Origin: Candidatus Poribacteria bacterium
GTDB taxonomy: Bacteria; Poribacteria; WGA-4E; WGA-3G
Assembly (NCBI GenBank): GCA_022821065.1
Contig: JAJEEK010000093.1
Span: forward strand, 1-35,762
Direction of reading: 5' to 3'
DNA length: 35,762 nucleotides
The notes under the pieces were generated by a model that was not told where the DNA came from, did not search any database, and saw only the letters and a program-made list of their open reading frames with translations. The first letter of the stretch is position 1, and every line of letters begins with the position of its first letter. Both the position numbers and the translations under genes were made by a program. Positions 1-7,281 of the stretch are shown piece after piece.

Positions 1-1
1 G

Positions 2-259
2 ATCTGGGATACAGGTCAGCATCAGGAGTGGACGTGGGCAAAAGTAAAATGGCGCGAAAAGAATCCGTTGACCTTTGATCTGAAACCGGGGAAACATACC
101 GTTACATTTTGGTCTCGGGAAGGCGATACCCGTTTGGATGCTGTTTACATGGCAATAGACCCCAACGCTGTCCCCAAACTACCGAGTGAAATTGAGGGTT
201 TTGCTGTGCATCCCCGGAATCGCTTAACGACAACTTGGGCGGAGCTAAAAAAACGGTAG
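2..259 (+). CDS. C-terminal end of a secreted carbohydrate-binding-like protein (5' truncated by window)
   Basis: An open frame enters from the left edge in frame 2 and stops at 257-259. The visible 85 residues read from IWDTGQHQEW through LKPGKHTVTFWSREGDTRLD to WAELKKR. The pattern of a W-rich strand, then LKPGKHTVTF, then a DAVY strand is typical of the last strands of a jelly-roll carbohydrate-binding or malectin-like module, where substrate-binding acids and aromatics sit in the loops. A TTG at 68 could be read as a start, but the coding signal continues upstream of it, so this is the tail of a longer gene. A strong terminator follows about 90 bases later. The exact family and the catalytic domain, if any, lie outside the window. 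Confidence 0.6.
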   Translation: MWDTGQHQEWTWAKVKWREKNPLTFDLKPGKHTVTFWSREGDTRLDAVYMAIDPNAVPKLPSEIEGFAVHPRNRLTTTWAELKKR

Positions 260-350
260 GGATGGACTCAAGCACTGTGACATCAGATCTGTTAGTCCTA
301 ACGGGTGGAGACCAGATGACTTGATAAAGAGTAGCACAGAGTTATCCATA

Positions 351-385
351 AGCCGCGTCAAACAATTGACGCGGCTTTCCTTTTT
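351..385 (+). terminator. Rho-independent terminator
   Basis: A perfect 11-bp stem, AGCCGCGTCAA (351-361) pairing with TTGACGCGGCT (366-376), encloses a 4-base loop and is followed by a T-rich run (TTCCTTTTT). It lies downstream of the truncated gene ending at 259 and upstream of the next promoters, so it separates the two transcription units. Confidence 0.9.
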
Positions 386-441
386 CCAATTCAGCAACAC
401 GCCGGATGTAGACTGACGCACTCTCTCTAACGAGAAAAAAC

Positions 442-470
442 TTGACAAATTCCGTGAAAATAGTCAAGAT
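442..470 (+). promoter_or_regulatory. Possible upstream sigma70-type promoter of the sulfurtransferase
   Basis: A perfect -35 box TTGACA (442-447) is followed after 17 bases by CAAGAT (465-470), a weak match to TATAAT. It lies 51 bases upstream of a better promoter in the same direction and could act as a second start or a relic. Confidence 0.4.
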
Positions 471-492
471 ACTTGTAAAACCGCATCTCCAT

Positions 493-521
493 TTGACAAA
501 TCGGCTTTAGACATGTATAAT
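493..521 (+). promoter_or_regulatory. Full-consensus sigma70-type promoter of the sulfurtransferase
   Basis: TTGACA (493-498), a 17-base spacer and TATAAT (516-521) match the housekeeping consensus at every position. The expected transcript would start near 528 and have an approximately 90-base leader before the ATG at 617. The leader contains a possible hairpin, GGCTTGC (558-564) with GCAAGCC (580-586), across a 15-base AT-rich loop. Confidence 0.85.
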
Positions 522-616
522 ATAGGTAAAGTACTATTTTATGTATCAATAGGACATGGCTTGCGGGCTGTATAATTTTGCAAGCCTGAACAAGAACAAG
601 GGAGATTAAAATAGAA

Positions 617-1465
617 ATGGCTGATTACGCTAATCCTGATGTTTTGGTAAGTACAGAATGGGTAGCCGCACACGGTGCCGATGCTGGGGTTCGACTTCTC
701 GAAGTTGATGTTGATACGTCGGCTTACGGTGAAGGACATATCGCCGGTGCTGTCGGAGTCAATTGGGAAACGCAACTCTGCGATCAGATTCGACGCGACA
801 TTCTCACAAAAGAGCAGTTTGAAGCACTTTGCAACGACAGCGGTATCGCGAACGATACGACCCTTATCTTCTACGGCGATAATAACAACTGGTTTGCTAC
901 TTACGCCTTGTGGCAGTTCCGATATTACGGACACGATGAAAGTCTGTTGAAGGTGATGAACGGCGGTCGTCAGAAGTGGATTGATGAAGGTAGAGACCTT
1001 GTTACTGAGGTGCCAGATTATGCCAGTACAGGCTATCAAGCGAAATTTCCTGATGACAACGTCCGTGCCACAGCAGGTAATGTTCGCGAGACACTCAGTG
1101 AAGGTGTTGTTAACCTTGTGGATGTCCGTTCTCCTGCTGAATTCTCTGGTGAAGTCATCGCACCGCCGGGAATGAGTGAGACTGCGCAACGCGGTGGACA
1201 TATTCCGGGTGCTGCGAATATCCCGTGGGCGACTGCGGTTGCTGAGGACGGCACTTTTAAATCACACGACGAATTGCAGGAAATCTACGGTGGTGCAGGT
1301 GTTGATGATAGTAAAGAGACAATCGCCTATTGCCGTATTGGTGAACGTTCATCGCATACGTGGTTTGTGCTGAAGTATCTACTCGGCTATGAGAAGGTCC
1401 GCAACTACGATGGCAGTTGGACGGAATGGGGTAACCTTGTCGGTGCGCCGATCGCCCGCGACTAA
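617..1465 (+). CDS. Two-domain sulfurtransferase (rhodanese / CysA2-like)
   Basis: The 282-residue protein has two tandem rhodanese domains, the usual length for thiosulfate or 3-mercaptopyruvate sulfurtransferases. The N-terminal copy is inactive and structural. It lacks a catalytic Cys loop but keeps the GHIAGAVG strand at about 40-47. The C-terminal copy has VDVRSPAEF at about 168-176 and the active-site loop CRIGERSS with catalytic Cys239. This loop matches the actinobacterial CysA2/CysA3 type (CRIGERSSHTWF) better than the CGSGVTA loop of mercaptopyruvate enzymes, so thiosulfate:cyanide or thiol sulfurtransfer is the better guess. It transfers sulfane sulfur through a cysteine persulfide in the cytoplasm. 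A purine-rich AAGGGAG at 598-604 precedes the ATG. It is driven by the strong promoter at 493-521. Confidence 0.9.
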   Translation: MADYANPDVLVSTEWVAAHGADAGVRLLEVDVDTSAYGEGHIAGAVGVNWETQLCDQIRRDILTKEQFEALCNDSGIANDTTLIFYGDNNNWFATYALWQFRYYGHDESLLKVMNGGRQKWIDEGRDLVTEVPDYASTGYQAKFPDDNVRATAGNVRETLSEGVVNLVDVRSPAEFSGEVIAPPGMSETAQRGGHIPGAANIPWATAVAEDGTFKSHDELQEIYGGAGVDDSKETIAYCRIGERSSHTWFVLKYLLGYEKVRNYDGSWTEWGNLVGAPIARD

Positions 1466-1479
1466 AGGAATGACTGTCA

Positions 1480-1645
1480 GCAAGAATAGCTTTCGGCAAG
1501 AATGGCTTTCGGCTATTGGCTGTCGGCTTTCAGCAATAAGAGGTTTTTGATTAAAGTAACCCATCTTTGCTGACGGCTGACCGCTGAAGGCTAATTAATA
1601 GAAGTCCTCTTTGCTGACGGCTGATGGCTAATGCGCTGACGGCTA
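1480..1645 (+). repeat. Degenerate GCTGACGGCTGA / GGCTTTCGGC repeat cluster
   Basis: The intergenic stretch contains repeated variants of a short unit: GGCTTTCGGC, GGCTGTCGGC, TTTGCTGACGGCTGA (twice) and GCTGACGGCTA. The left half (GGCTTTCAGCAA) and right half (TTGCTGACGGC) are partly complementary, so folding into an imperfect hairpin is possible. The repeats run into the 5' end of the next open frame, which is one reason for preferring its start at 1654. Confidence 0.6.
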
Positions 1646-1653
1646 TTAAAAAT

Positions 1654-1947
1654 ATGCCTAAATTTGTTTCTGCCCATGTTATCGCTTGTATGACGCGCCA
1701 AGATGTGGCGCGACTGCTGAAGCGTTTCAAGGATGAAGAAAACGACGACGTTTGTAATATCCGAGTTCTGTGTGATACGCTATCAGGACGGATGATCTGT
1801 GAATGGGAAGCGAGTGATCGTATCGTTCTCATTGAGTGGTTGAAAAGGTGCAACGTCCAGATACGCGGAACAGGTGAATGGGTCATGGCAGTCCAGTATG
1901 AATCTGTAGATGATGAACTTGTGACACCTCAACGGGATAACCTCTAA
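1654..1947 (+). CDS. Small uncharacterised protein (possibly DUF4242-like ferredoxin-fold)
   Basis: This encodes 97 residues beginning MPKFVSAHVIAC. The open frame extends upstream to 1624, but those ten codons lie in the intergenic repeat cluster, so the ATG at 1654 is preferred. No strong ribosome binding site is visible for either start. The alternation of strand and helix (PKFVSAHVIA, then VARLLKRF, then NIRVLCDTLSGRMICEWEA, then LIEWLKRCNV) suggests a small alpha-beta ferredoxin-like fold similar in outline to DUF4242 proteins. That is a weak resemblance from memory. It is 35 bases upstream of the PTPS gene on the same strand and may be co-transcribed with the pterin genes. Function unknown. 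Confidence 0.6.
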   Translation: MPKFVSAHVIACMTRQDVARLLKRFKDEENDDVCNIRVLCDTLSGRMICEWEASDRIVLIEWLKRCNVQIRGTGEWVMAVQYESVDDELVTPQRDNL

Positions 1948-1982
1948 ATACGCAGGTATCAAAATAGCGACGCAAAAAACTG

Positions 1983-2810
1983 ATGTACTACTTAACCCGT
2001 CAAATAGCGTTTGAGGCCTCGCATTACAATCGGATTCCTGAATTGAGCGACGCTGAGAACTTTGCGTTGTTCGGTGCCGCTGCGAACCCAAATAGCCACG
2101 GTCATAACTACGTCCTTGAGGTGATGATAAAAGGGGATGTCAAGGCGGATGACGGTATGGTCATCAATCTGGTGACATTGGATGCGTTGTTGAAAAGGGA
2201 AGTGATTGCGAATTACGATCACAAACACCTAAATCGTCAACATCCGGTTTTCGCAAAAAATCCGCATTTGCAACCGACGTGTGAAAACATCACCATAGAA
2301 ATTTGGCAGCGGCTTGTGTCTTCTCTACCAGATGGGATGTTGCACAGGGTACGGCTCTACGAAAGCACATCAAATTTTGCTGACTATTATGGGGAAGGAT
2401 TGATGGTTTATCTGACCAAAGTTTACGAGTTCAGTGCGGCGCACCGTTTGCACAGTCATGCCCTCAGTGATGAAGAGAACCGTGAGGTCTTTGGGAAGTG
2501 CAACAATCCTGCTGGACACGGTCATAATTACGTCCTTGAGGTTACCGTGAAAAGTGATGTCGATGAGAGAACGGGGTTGGTTGCGGGTCTAAATTTTCTC
2601 GATGAAGTCGTTGAAAAACAGGTGTATGCGCGTTTCGACTACAAGCACCTGAATATGGACGCGCCTGAATTTGAGACCCTCAATCCGACCTCGGAGAACT
2701 TCGTCAAAGTGCTTTGGGATGTATTAGCACCGAATTTGCGTCCGGTGGTTTTACATCGCCTCCGCTTGAGAGAGACACCGAAAAATCACTTTGATTACTA
2801 CGGTGCGTAA
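1983..2810 (+). CDS. Tandem two-domain 6-pyruvoyl-tetrahydropterin synthase / QueD family protein
   Basis: The 275-residue protein contains two complete PTPS domains (about 1-138 and 141-275); most family members have one of about 120-145 residues. Both copies keep the zinc histidines: H14, H39 and H41 in copy 1; H154, H179 and H181 in copy 2. Both keep the pterin-anchoring Glu (E127, E264). The catalytic residues are split. Copy 1 has the Asp-His pair (D79-H80, DHKHLN) but Ala33 where the family has its Cys. Copy 2 has Cys173 in FGKCNNPAGHGH but Tyr220 in place of the His (DYKHLN). Copy 2 strongly resembles animal PTPS (LSDEEN..FGKCNNP.GHGHNY). The family converts 7,8-dihydroneopterin triphosphate to 6-pyruvoyl-tetrahydropterin, or to 6-carboxytetrahydropterin in queuosine synthesis. 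folE and an SDR follow, supporting pterin synthesis. No clear ribosome binding site precedes the ATG. Confidence 0.9.
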   Translation: MYYLTRQIAFEASHYNRIPELSDAENFALFGAAANPNSHGHNYVLEVMIKGDVKADDGMVINLVTLDALLKREVIANYDHKHLNRQHPVFAKNPHLQPTCENITIEIWQRLVSSLPDGMLHRVRLYESTSNFADYYGEGLMVYLTKVYEFSAAHRLHSHALSDEENREVFGKCNNPAGHGHNYVLEVTVKSDVDERTGLVAGLNFLDEVVEKQVYARFDYKHLNMDAPEFETLNPTSENFVKVLWDVLAPNLRPVVLHRLRLRETPKNHFDYYGA

Positions 2811-2846
2811 TCTATTTTATCTTGGAAGTAGGTAAAAACAGCGTAA

Positions 2847-3452
2847 ATGGAGAGAAACTTTAAAACGATGAAATCTAAATTGGAACAGGAACCTCCGAAC
2901 CCAGAGTTGGAGGGTCTCTTCACCCAGATTATTGAGAATTTAGGTGAGGATCCGAGTCGTGAAGGCTTGGCGAGAACGCCTCTCCGTGCAGCTAAGGCGA
3001 TGGAGTTTCTAACAAGTGGCTACCATCAAGATATCGATCAAGTCTTAAATGGGGCGATCTTTGATGAAGATTACGACGAAATGGTGATTGTGAAGGAGAT
3101 TGAGTTTTACAGTCTCTGTGAACATCATATCCTCCCGTTTTGGGGGAAATGTCACGTCGGGTATCTCCCTCAGAACCAAATCATAGGGTTGAGTAAGATC
3201 CCACGGATTGTAGATATGTTTGCTCGGCGGTTACAGGTTCAGGAACGTTTGACCCGTGAGATTGCCGAAGCACTCGAAACTGCGCTTGAGCCGCGAGGTG
3301 TTGCAGTCGTGATAGAAGGGCAACATCTATGTATGATGGCGCGCGGTGTCGAAAAGCAGGCACCAAAAATGACAACGAATGTTATGCGGGGGGCGTTTCG
3401 AGAGGATAGTTCAACGCGAGCGGAGTTTTTGCGGTGCGTCCAAATATCTTGA
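2847..3452 (+). CDS. folE: GTP cyclohydrolase I (type IA)
   Basis: FolE opens GTP to 7,8-dihydroneopterin triphosphate, the first step of folate and tetrahydropterin synthesis, as a cytosolic homodecamer. The 201-residue product has the family core: [17 protein letters not shown] at about 33-49, the zinc site SLCEHH (Cys91, His94) with the third ligand Cys162 in [10 protein letters not shown], and the C-terminal RAEFL. A second possible start is the ATG at 2868, seven codons in, preceded by GGAGAGAA; the true N-terminus is uncertain between these two. It follows the PTPS fusion by 36 bases and precedes an SDR reductase by 46 bases. This order fits a dedicated tetrahydropterin operon rather than only folate supply. 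Confidence 0.95.
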   Translation: MERNFKTMKSKLEQEPPNPELEGLFTQIIENLGEDPSREGLARTPLRAAKAMEFLTSGYHQDIDQVLNGAIFDEDYDEMVIVKEIEFYSLCEHHILPFWGKCHVGYLPQNQIIGLSKIPRIVDMFARRLQVQERLTREIAEALETALEPRGVAVVIEGQHLCMMARGVEKQAPKMTTNVMRGAFREDSSTRAEFLRCVQIS

Positions 3453-3498
3453 TACGCTTGTATTCACAACATCTGACAATTTCAAGTGTGAGGTAAAA

Positions 3499-4245
3499 AT
3501 GGTTGCTTCCAACCGTCCTAATGAAATAGGCGAACTTGCCGGAAAAGTCGTTGTGATTACGGGTGCCTCAAGGGGAATCGGTAAGTCAATCGCTACTGCT
3601 TTCGCAGCGGTAGGCGCGAAGGTTGTACTTGCTGCACGGACACGTGAGACGCTTGAACAGGTCGCAGCGGATCTGAAGAAAGGCGGTGCTGATGCACTCT
3701 CTGTTCCGACAGATGTCACGGATGCCGACGCTGTGCAGCGACTTATTGAACGGACGCTCGATGTATACAAGCGCGTCGATATCTTGGTCAATAACGCCGG
3801 AGTCGGCTATTTCGGTCCGGTCGTTGATTTCGCACCCGATGCTTGGGATACGGTTCTCAATTCCAATTTAAAGGCGGTCTATCTCTGCGCGAAGTTCGCG
3901 CTTCCGCCGATGTTGGCACAGGGAAGTGGACAGATTATTAACGTGCTTTCGATCGCTGCGAAGATTGCGTTTGAAGCCTCGGCTGCGTATTGTGCAGCGA
4001 AAGCAGGTGCATTGGCACTGACAAAGGTTTTAGCCAGCGAAGTCCGTCAGCAGAATATTCGGGTGACAGCAGTGCTACCGGGTTCAGTGCATACGCCGTT
4101 TTGGGAGGACGTTCCGATGCACCCTGATTTTGCGCAAATGCTTAAACCGGAGCATGTAGCAGATACGGTTGTCTCTATTTGCGGGCAACCGTCTGGCATG
4201 GTGACGGAAGAAGTCGTGGTAATGCCGCCACTCGGTATCCTCTGA
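3499..4245 (+). CDS. Short-chain dehydrogenase/reductase (SDR), possible pterin reductase
   Basis: The 248-residue classical SDR has the NAD(P)-binding glycine motif TGASRGIG (21-28), NNAG (98-101) and the catalytic Ser151, Tyr164 and Lys168 (YCAAK). The frame is open upstream to 3379 and overlaps folE, but GAGG at 3490-3493 sits 5 bases before the ATG at 3499, which decides the start. Overall it looks like FabG/3-ketoacyl-ACP reductase-like SDRs, so substrate cannot be read from sequence alone. Its place directly after PTPS and folE suggests reduction of the 6-pyruvoyl side chain, analogous to sepiapterin reductase. That role is inferred from context only. Confidence 0.85.
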   Translation: MVASNRPNEIGELAGKVVVITGASRGIGKSIATAFAAVGAKVVLAARTRETLEQVAADLKKGGADALSVPTDVTDADAVQRLIERTLDVYKRVDILVNNAGVGYFGPVVDFAPDAWDTVLNSNLKAVYLCAKFALPPMLAQGSGQIINVLSIAAKIAFEASAAYCAAKAGALALTKVLASEVRQQNIRVTAVLPGSVHTPFWEDVPMHPDFAQMLKPEHVADTVVSICGQPSGMVTEEVVVMPPLGIL

Positions 4246-4283
4246 TTGTGTTATGGGGATAGGGGCAGTGCCGGTGCAAGTGA

Positions 4284-5648
4284 CTAACTTGTGAAACGTC
4301 CGATTCTTCGACGGATGCGAACTGTACGGATGGCGCGTTCGTCAGCGTCTGTAACGCTGATGATCGTATTTTTTAGATTGAGTTCAGTACCAATTTCCGG
4401 GATCGTTCCTGTCCGATCGAGGATATAACCGGCGACGGTTTCATAATCGCCTTCCGGGATTGGGAGTCCATAATGTTCTTTGAGCAGGTCGACTTCTGCT
4501 CTTGCGTCGCATTCGAGGATGTGCGGGGCGATGAGATGGACAAGGTCGGGTCCGTCGCGCTCATCGGCGAATTCACCGACAATTTCTTCGACCAAGTCTT
4601 CAATCGTAACAAGTCCAACGGTGCCGCCGTATTCATCAACAGCGAATACCATCGTGTGTCGCGTATTTTGAATTTCTTTCAGAAGTGCGTTAATATTCTT
4701 CGATTCAGGTACGAAGTGCAAGTCTGTTCGGATAAACGGTTCAATTGTTGCGCCATCTGTCTTTTCTTCTGGTGCTGAACCGTTTGCCGTTTCGGTGTCA
4801 TCATAGATAACATCTAACAGATTGACGATCCCGACAATATTATAGATCTGCTCTTCATAGACAGGAATTCTCGAAAAGCCTGATTCCGTGGCGATTTGCA
4901 AGAAGTTTTCGCGGTTGGTGTTTTTTTCGATTGCGACAATATCGACAAGCGGCACCATCACTTGTGCAACGGTGCGATCCTGTAAGTTCAGTAGGCTATG
5001 AATCATCCGTCGCTGATCGGTGTGTAGGTTTCCGGTGCGTTCACCCATTGTTGCGAGTAGCCTTAACTCCTCACGTTGTGCATCTGGGCTCGGAGCATCG
5101 CCTCTGTCTATAATCTTAACAATGAGTTTTGTCAAGGCTTGTACGAGGAAAATCAGAGGCGCTAATATGTATTCAGAGATTCGTAGCGGGTGTGCGTAGC
5201 GTAAAGCAAGGGTATCTGCCTTAACACGAAAGATTGTTTTTGGAAGAATCTCACCGAAGATAAGAAGTAGTGTGGTTACCCAGAGGATAGCAATCGGTTC
5301 TTGTAGATTTTTTGCGTTGGGAAGGGTCGTGGAGAGAACCCGCTCAGTAAACCGGTCACCGAATTGTGCAATGAGAATATTCGCTAAGTTTGTCCCGACT
5401 AACGTCAGCGCGAGCATTCTATCTGGAGAATCAACCAATCGGTGGACTATTTTCGCTTTGGCATCGTTAGATTCAACAAGCTGGTTGATCCGAATTTTAT
5501 TCACAGATACAAGTGCTGTCTCTGAACCGGAGTAAAAGGCAGAAAGCACGAGACAGATGAGTACCGCGAGCACGAGTGAACTTAACATGATGATTTGCTC
5601 GGTGCTATTTGTGCCGATTAAAAAGAGGGTTAGTAAAATGGTTTTCAA
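4284..5648 (-). CDS. CNNM/CorC (HlyC) family membrane protein with CBS pair, copy A
   Basis: The 454-residue protein has an N-terminal DUF21/CNNM membrane domain (about 20-200, starting LVLAVLICLVLSAFYSGSETALVSV), then two CBS domains (about 215-365, including VMVPLVDIVAIE, FSRIPVYEEQ and TMVFAVDEYGGTVGLVTIEDL) and a C-terminal CorC/HlyC transporter-associated domain. The family includes Mg2+/Co2+ efflux and resistance proteins. The ORF begins at a TTG (5648). An in-frame ATG at 5588 gives a start right before the first membrane helix and is a fair alternative; neither has a clear Shine-Dalgarno. It lies 24 bases downstream of a paralog in the same direction, so the two are probably one operon and may work as a pair. 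Confidence 0.9.
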   Translation of the reverse strand: MKTILLTLFLIGTNSTEQIIMLSSLVLAVLICLVLSAFYSGSETALVSVNKIRINQLVESNDAKAKIVHRLVDSPDRMLALTLVGTNLANILIAQFGDRFTERVLSTTLPNAKNLQEPIAILWVTTLLLIFGEILPKTIFRVKADTLALRYAHPLRISEYILAPLIFLVQALTKLIVKIIDRGDAPSPDAQREELRLLATMGERTGNLHTDQRRMIHSLLNLQDRTVAQVMVPLVDIVAIEKNTNRENFLQIATESGFSRIPVYEEQIYNIVGIVNLLDVIYDDTETANGSAPEEKTDGATIEPFIRTDLHFVPESKNINALLKEIQNTRHTMVFAVDEYGGTVGLVTIEDLVEEIVGEFADERDGPDLVHLIAPHILECDARAEVDLLKEHYGLPIPEGDYETVAGYILDRTGTIPEIGTELNLKNTIISVTDADERAIRTVRIRRRIGRFTS

Positions 5649-5672
5649 TTGTTTCGTAGCTGGTGTCTGATT

Positions 5673-7022
5673 TTACACGTCCGTTTCGGTTTCTGGAGTA
5701 TCGGGCACTTTAATAAACAGACTTGTAATAACATTACCTTCTGTTTCGGTAATTTCAAATTCGATACCGTTTTCATCTGTATAAGATTCACTGACAGACG
5801 GGATTCGTCCGAAAAGTCCAAGCGCGTAGCCGCCGATGGTATCCACGTCGTCCTCGCTAAGTTTTAAATCAAATTGTTGGTTGAGTTCTCGGATGCTCAT
5901 CCGTCCGGCAACTTCAAGTACCAGTGGTTTTTCAGAGTGCTGAGTGTATTCGAGTGGAGATTCGTCTCTATCGTGTTCATCAACGATGTCTCCGACGACC
6001 TGTTCGATAATATCTTCGGTGGTGACAATCCCGGAAACGCCCCCGTATTCGTCAAGGAGAATTGCTGTTTTGGTTTTTTCATCTTTGAGTTGTAATAACA
6101 AGGTGCCAATTTTTCGGGTTTCCAGGACTAAAATAGGTTCTCGAATCAGGGGTGCTTCGGTTGATGTTTCTAATATCTGATTTCGTTTTTCGAGAAAATC
6201 TTCAATCGTAAGCGTACTGATTTCCGTGTGTCGCCAGTGTGCGAAATCTTTGACGTAGAAGATACCGCATATATTATCGATCTGCTCAAGATAAACCGGA
6301 ATCCGTGAGAATCCTGACATTTTTGCTTGTTTGAGTGTGTCTTCAATGGTGTTTGATGTAGAGACGGCGACGACTTCAGTTCGAGGGACCATAATCTCTC
6401 TGGCTTCAATATCGCGCAATTGAAGGATATTACTCACGATTTCGCGTTCGTCAGATGGAAGTGCTTCTTCCTGGTAAGTGTTGAGGATATCTATCAGGTC
6501 TGATGCTGTAAGGTGTTCCGTGGCGGGTTGGTGTCCGCCAAATATCGGAACGAGGAGGTCAATGACTCTACGGAGCAATGCGCGTAAAGGCGAAATAACG
6601 ATAGAAAATACCCAGAGCAGTGGGGCTGTCGTTTTCGCGAAGAGTTCGGCGTTTTTAATGGCGTGGGTTTTCGGTGTCATCTCACCGAAAATGAGCATGA
6701 GGAATACATTGAGCACTAAGGCAATGAGGAAGCGGAGAGGTTCAGGGTATTGTTCGGGAAGCACTCGTCCGATGAACGAGAGCATAAGAATAGCGAATGC
6801 CACGTTGACAAGGTTGTTACCGAGAAGGACAGTGATAAACAACCTGCGTGGATTATCCACGAAATTGATAATAGCAGAGGTGCTACCTTTCTCAACGCGG
6901 ATCCGTTCAAGTTGGACTGGGGTGAGTGCGCATAAAGCGGTTTCGGAGCCGGAGAAAAAGCATGAGAGGATAAGTAAAACTATCAAGACAATCAAATAAG
7001 GGAGTAGTGTAACAACTTCCAT
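5673..7022 (-). CDS. CNNM/CorC (HlyC) family membrane protein with CBS pair, copy B
   Basis: The 449-residue protein has the same architecture as the next gene downstream. The DUF21/CNNM domain covers about 8-180 (LPYLIVLIVLLILSCFFSGSETALCALT, PKTHAIKNAE). It is followed by a CBS pair (IMVPRTEVVAVS, FSRIPVYLEQIDNI, TAILLDEYGGVSGIVTTEDII) and a CorC-type C-terminal domain. The E-Y-G-G-x-x-G and M-V-P-R motifs are family hallmarks. Identity between the copies is visible but far from complete, so the duplication is old. Likely role: divalent cation (Mg2+ or Co2+) transport or its regulation by nucleotide-binding CBS domains. It is the first gene of a two-gene minus-strand operon. Confidence 0.9.
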   Translation of the reverse strand: MEVVTLLPYLIVLIVLLILSCFFSGSETALCALTPVQLERIRVEKGSTSAIINFVDNPRRLFITVLLGNNLVNVAFAILMLSFIGRVLPEQYPEPLRFLIALVLNVFLMLIFGEMTPKTHAIKNAELFAKTTAPLLWVFSIVISPLRALLRRVIDLLVPIFGGHQPATEHLTASDLIDILNTYQEEALPSDEREIVSNILQLRDIEAREIMVPRTEVVAVSTSNTIEDTLKQAKMSGFSRIPVYLEQIDNICGIFYVKDFAHWRHTEISTLTIEDFLEKRNQILETSTEAPLIREPILVLETRKIGTLLLQLKDEKTKTAILLDEYGGVSGIVTTEDIIEQVVGDIVDEHDRDESPLEYTQHSEKPLVLEVAGRMSIRELNQQFDLKLSEDDVDTIGGYALGLFGRIPSVSESYTDENGIEFEITETEGNVITSLFIKVPDTPETETDV

Positions 7023-7148
7023 TCTTTTTTAAAAAATAATATTTTCGGTTGCTGGCGAACCAAAATTAATTGCAGTAATCATACTGAATTAGCACGGTTT
7101 TTTTAATGAGCGTCTTATTCTGTCTTTTTAACCCCATTGCCTTTTATA

Positions 7149-7177
7149 ATTATAACACATTGGCAGTAAAATCGCAA
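7149..7177 (-). promoter_or_regulatory. Possible sigma70-type promoter for the CNNM/CorC pair
   Basis: Read on the minus strand, TTGCGA (7177-7172), a 17-base spacer and a perfect TATAAT (7154-7149) lie about 125 bases upstream of the first CorC-like gene. The -10 lies in the palindrome TTATAATTATAA, so a plus-strand -10 is also possible, but no matching plus -35 was found. Confidence 0.45.
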
Positions 7178-7281
7178 CAAAAAATATCGTTACTTTTACC
7201 GTTATATAATTTCTTGACCGAGTATCTTTAGCCTTAAGCACCTGATTGAAGGGTTTAGGGGTGCTAATTTTGAGGGTGTTC

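Noticed and set aside
539..1201. 220-codon minus-strand ORF opposite the sulfurtransferase gene
   Set aside because: It lies antisense to a clear two-domain rhodanese gene with a strong promoter; its own product has no recognisable domain.
3379..3498. N-terminal extension of the SDR overlapping folE
   Set aside because: No similarity to SDR starts, while ATG 3499 has GAGG at 5 bases.
6478..6999. 173-codon plus-strand ORF inside CorC copy B
   Set aside because: Antisense to a conserved CNNM membrane domain; basic, Arg/Ser-rich product typical of a shadow frame.
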